From an uncultured Intestinimonas sp. (GTDB lineage: Bacteria; Bacillota_A; Clostridia; Oscillospirales; Oscillospiraceae): DNA of 16,184 nucleotides. The DNA lies in NCBI GenBank assembly GCA_958435885.1, contig CAUBHZ010000007.1, positions 1-16,184 on the forward strand. Reading direction: 5' to 3'. Shown here one piece after another: positions 14,470-16,184 of the stretch; position 1 is the first letter of the stretch; each line of letters begins with the position of its first letter. The notes beneath the pieces are model-generated. The model made no database searches and was not told the origin of the DNA. It saw nothing but the letters and a program-made list of their open reading frames with translations. The position numbers were made by a program, and so were the translations under genes.

Positions 14470-14480
14470 CTGGGGGGAAA

Positions 14481-14556
14481 TAGAAAAAGAGCGGCGGGTG
14501 ACCGTCGCTCTTTTTCCGGATCGGAGGATAGAATGAAAAGAAGAATCGTCTCTTGC
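14481..14556 (-). ncRNA. Candidate small RNA B (csRNA-like)
   Basis: On the minus strand, a region with TATCAT (14570-14565) as the likely -10 is followed by GCAAGAGAC starting at 14556. A weak 5' hairpin AAGAG-ACGA-TTCTT leads into an unpaired stretch (about 14540-14518) with CUUUUCAUUCUAUCCUCC, the exact complement of a GGAGG ribosome site, a 5-nt spacer, AUG and AAAAG. The terminator is the strong stem at 14483-14493 and 14506-14516, with AAAAA on one side and TTTTT on the other. Expected length is about 76 nt. It begins 65 nt after the tadA stop, so it has room for its own promoter, but a 3'-UTR product of tadA is an alternative. Confidence 0.6.
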
Positions 14557-14579
14557 TGATTGTGATGATACCAGGAGAT

Positions 14580-14609
14580 TGTTACAAAAGAAGGCCACAG
14601 ATGTTACAA
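14580..14609 (-). promoter_or_regulatory. Paired TAACA motifs upstream of small RNA B
   Basis: TTGTAACA at 14609-14602 and again at 14587-14580 on the minus strand, 22 bp apart, the same spacing as in front of small RNA A. The distal copy lies just beyond the tadA stop codon (14623-14621). Confidence 0.5.
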
Positions 14610-14620
14610 ATTTGTGAAAC

Positions 14621-15067
14621 CTACCGAAGGTTTTCGAAGAACCGCCGCAGGAGGGCGGCGCAGGGCTCCTTCAGGATGCCGCCGTAGACCCTGGGGTGGT
14701 GGTTGAAGTCCTCCATGAAGAGGTTGAGGACGGAGCCGCAGCAGCCCGCCTTGTCGTCCTTGGCGCCGTAGTAGACCCGGTCGATGCGGGCGTTGACGAT
14801 GGCCCCGGCGCACATGGGGCAGGGCTCCAGGGTGACGTAGAGGGAGCAGCCGTGGAGGTTCCAGCCCCCCCGGCGGGCGCAGGCCGCCCGGATGGCCTCC
14901 ACCTCGGCATGGGCCAGGGCGTCGCCGTTGGCCTCCCGGCGGTTCCAGCCCTCCCCGATGATGGTTCCGTCCCGGTCGGCCACCACGCAGCCCACCGGCA
15001 CGTCCCCCGTCTCCAGGGCTTTTTGGGCCAGCTCCAGGGCCCGGGTCATATACTGTTCCGGCGTCAT
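14621..15067 (-). CDS. tadA: tRNA-specific adenosine deaminase
   Basis: A 148-residue zinc deaminase that converts adenosine to inosine at the wobble position of tRNA-Arg(ACG), needed to read CGN codons. The active-site motif HAEVEAI (H53-A54-E55) and the second zinc motif EPCPMCAGAI (P82, C83, C86) are complete. ARIDRVYYGAKDDKAG and the C-terminal RRFFENLR are typical of TadA, and length matches the family. The ATG at 15067 follows AAAGGGGG; an in-frame upstream start would add 28 non-conserved residues. In Bacillus the gene is followed by the SRP RNA and dnaX; here it is followed by the small-RNA candidates instead. No clear promoter was found for it. Confidence 0.93.
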   Translation of the reverse strand: MTPEQYMTRALELAQKALETGDVPVGCVVADRDGTIIGEGWNRREANGDALAHAEVEAIRAACARRGGWNLHGCSLYVTLEPCPMCAGAIVNARIDRVYYGAKDDKAGCCGSVLNLFMEDFNHHPRVYGGILKEPCAALLRRFFENLR

Positions 15068-15094
15068 GGGACGCCCCCTTTCTGCGGTCCGGGC

Positions 15095-15123
15095 TTGTAT
15101 TTCGGGCCGGGACCGGGTATGAT
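15095..15123 (+). promoter_or_regulatory. Promoter for the thioredoxin-like gene
   Basis: TTGTAT (15095-15100), a 17-bp spacer and TATGAT (15118-15123), about 45 bp before the ATG at 15169 and facing away from tadA. Confidence 0.65.
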
Positions 15124-15168
15124 GGACGCAGAGGGGCGAAGGAGCCCCCAAGCAAAGGAGAAAATCAC

Positions 15169-15432
15169 ATGAAAGACATTCTGCTGTTCTATCTGCCCGG
15201 CTGTCCCCACTGCAAGCTGGCCCTCCGGTTCCAGGAGGAGCTGCTGGCGGAGCACCCGGAGTGGAAGGACATTCCCTTCAAAATGGTGGACGAGGCCAAG
15301 GAGGCCGCCCTGGCCGACACCTACGACTACTATTATGTGCCCACCTACTACGTGGACGGCAAGAAAGTCCACGAGGGCCACGCCGAGAAGGCCGACGTGG
15401 AAAAGGTCTTCCGTCTGGCGGCGGAGGGCTAA
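15169..15432 (+). CDS. Small thioredoxin/glutaredoxin-like protein
   Basis: An 87-residue cytoplasmic protein with a thioredoxin-like fold. The redox motif CPHC (C12-P-H-C15) follows the first strand ILLFYLPG, and the cis-proline segment YYVPTYYVDGKKVHEG (P58) is in the expected place. CPHC is the active-site sequence of DsbA-type oxidases, but the short single-domain length and lack of a signal peptide point to a cytoplasmic glutaredoxin-like role. AAGGAG lies 8 nt before the ATG. Its TAA stop shares bases with the TAG stop of the convergent gene. The partner protein is unknown. Confidence 0.85.
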   Translation: MKDILLFYLPGCPHCKLALRFQEELLAEHPEWKDIPFKMVDEAKEAALADTYDYYYVPTYYVDGKKVHEGHAEKADVEKVFRLAAEG

Positions 15433-15980
15433 CCGGGGGTGTCCACATCCACCAGCTCGGCGGGGTCTCCCACCTCGGTGAGGGTGAGGAGGTCCCGGTG
15501 GGCCCGGATGACGGCGCTGCCGCCGGTGTCCCCGCTGAGGGCCATGAGCTCGGGGTAGAGGGTCTTGGGGAAGATCACCGGGTTGCCCTTTTTCCCCTGC
15601 CAGGCCAGGGCGTGGATACGGTCCGGTGACTCCTTGAAGGAATTTAACAACTTGATAATACTATCCGCAGTCAGATTTGGCTGGTCACACACGGCAAACA
15701 GGGCACCGTCACTGCGCCAGGCCGCCTGAAGCCCCAGACGGATGCCCGCTGCCACCCCTTCCCAGGGGTGGCAGTTTTGTATGGGCAGATAGCCCGCCTT
15801 GGCGGCGTCCACCAGGATCTGGCCGTACTGGCTGGTGACCACCGCCGGGGAGAAGAGGGCGGGGGGCAGGGCGGCGAAGGCCCGGCGGTAGAGGGGGACG
15901 CCCTCCCAGAGGGTGAGGAGCTTGTTGCCGCCGTACCGACGGCCAAAGCCGGAGGCCAGCAGGATGCAGGCGATCTTCAT
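15429..15980 (-). CDS. MobA/MocA-like nucleotidyltransferase
   Basis: A 183-residue NTP transferase of the type that attaches CMP or GMP to molybdenum cofactor (MocA/MobA) or acts in related small-molecule pathways. The N-terminal nucleotide-binding loop reads LLASGFGRRYGGNKLL (7-22), a variant of LAGGxSxRMGxxK, and the metal-binding motif is CDQP (98-101). HPWEGVAAGIRLGL and GNPVIF are typical of MocA-like proteins. The ATG at 15980 is supported by AAAGGAGGT 5 nt upstream; earlier in-frame starts run into repeat DNA. No other molybdenum cofactor gene is in the window, so the substrate is open. Its stop overlaps that of the convergent thioredoxin-like gene by 4 bp, and there is no terminator between them. 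Confidence 0.78.
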   Translation of the reverse strand: MKIACILLASGFGRRYGGNKLLTLWEGVPLYRRAFAALPPALFSPAVVTSQYGQILVDAAKAGYLPIQNCHPWEGVAAGIRLGLQAAWRSDGALFAVCDQPNLTADSIIKLLNSFKESPDRIHALAWQGKKGNPVIFPKTLYPELMALSGDTGGSAVIRAHRDLLTLTEVGDPAELVDVDTPG

Positions 15981-16021
15981 GGAAACCTCCTTTCGGGGAA
16001 GGGAAGCGTACTGCATGAGAA

Positions 16022-16078
16022 AGAGCCTTCCCCCGGGGGGAAGGTGCCCCAGTGCGCACACTGGGGCGGATGAGGGGG
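16022..16078. repeat. Dispersed palindromic repeat R1, copy 2 (left half only)
   Basis: Hairpin CCTTCCCC-CGG-GGGGAAGG (16026-16044), then hairpin GCCCCAGTG-CGCA-CACTGGGGC (16046-16067), then GGATGAGGGG. Compared with 6019-6072, the outer sequences are the same but the second stem has an unrelated sequence that still pairs perfectly. It sits upstream of the MocA-like gene. Confidence 0.75.
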
Positions 16079-16118
16079 AGCCTTGCGGCGTGGTTTTGTG
16101 TCTCGTTTCTTTTTCTTC

Positions 16119-16184
16119 CTGTTATGTGAAAGGACGGGAGAGACGGCTCAAAACCCGTTTCTTTTTCCCTGCTGGAAAAAGAAC
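16119..16184. repeat. Dispersed repeat R2, copy 2 (runs to the window edge)
   Basis: Matches 11533-11597 over about 66 bp with roughly seven differences, and the last 30 bp, including the TTCTTTTTCC...GGAAAAAGAA hairpin, are identical. It follows R1 copy 2 after about 40 bp and is cut by the end of the window. Confidence 0.7.

Noticed and set aside
14341..14560. Plus-strand mini-ORFs with ribosome sites (GGAGG...ATGAAAAG) in the small-RNA gap
   Set aside because: The two possible peptides are only 8-10 residues, fall in different frames relative to the conserved sequence, and lead to no plus-strand gene. The minus-strand RNA reading explains conservation, promoters and terminators better.
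14294..14620. SRP (4.5S) RNA downstream of tadA, as in Bacillus
   Set aside because: The conserved SRP Alu/S-domain features, such as the GGAA-tetraloop helix, were not seen. The gap holds two short units with separate terminators.

Overview
The window looks like chromosomal DNA from a high-GC, spore-forming gut Clostridium relative, most likely of the Oscillospiraceae/Flavonifractor-Lawsonibacter type. This is an inference from family content (a Noc-Soj partition locus, SLH-domain surface protein, YitT, BMP/Nup nucleoside transporter, BlaI-BlaR1), strong AGGAGG ribosome sites, GC-rich third positions, and dispersed palindromic repeats of the CCTTCCCC...GATGAGGGG kind that I associate with that group. 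No phage, IS, CRISPR, tRNA or rRNA was seen.

Layout. 1-1552 (minus): noc, then parA/soj (cut by the window edge), with four parS sites between them. 1686-2477 (plus): a heme-type ferric-reductase-like membrane protein behind a sigma-A promoter with an inverted repeat at the transcription start. 2535-5105 (minus): an exported SLH + GH18 protein followed by a YitT-family membrane protein, convergent with the reductase gene across a bidirectional terminator. 5388-11414 (plus): xpt (xanthine phosphoribosyltransferase), a repeat-filled gap, then a BMP-type lipoprotein and a NupO/P/Q-like ABC transporter, which together suggest purine nucleoside or base uptake coupled to salvage. 11415-11929: a terminator and a second dispersed repeat. 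11930-14234 (plus): blaI-blaR1, with an operator in the promoter and an unfamiliar extracellular domain on BlaR1. 14281-14620: a gene-free gap holding two tandem, related small-RNA candidates on the minus strand. 14621-15067 (minus): tadA. 15169-15432 (plus): a small CPHC thioredoxin-like protein whose stop codon overlaps that of a convergent MocA/MobA-like nucleotidyltransferase (15429-15980, minus). 15981-16184: second copies of both dispersed repeats.

The most interesting signal is the pair of small-RNA candidates at 14294-14376 and 14481-14556. Each has a promoter-like region with two TAACA motifs exactly 22 bp apart, a GCAAGAGAC start, a weak 5' hairpin, a pyrimidine-rich unpaired stretch complementary to a Shine-Dalgarno sequence plus an AUG start, and a terminator hairpin. 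A perfect WalR-type direct repeat (TGTAAA-N5-TGTAAT) lies between them. The design resembles the CiaR-controlled csRNAs of streptococci, but the sequence is not one I recognise. Second in interest are the Noc/parS arrangement, where the protein carries Noc-type rather than ParB-type specificity residues and has a near-Noc site upstream, and the BlaR1 sensor domain.
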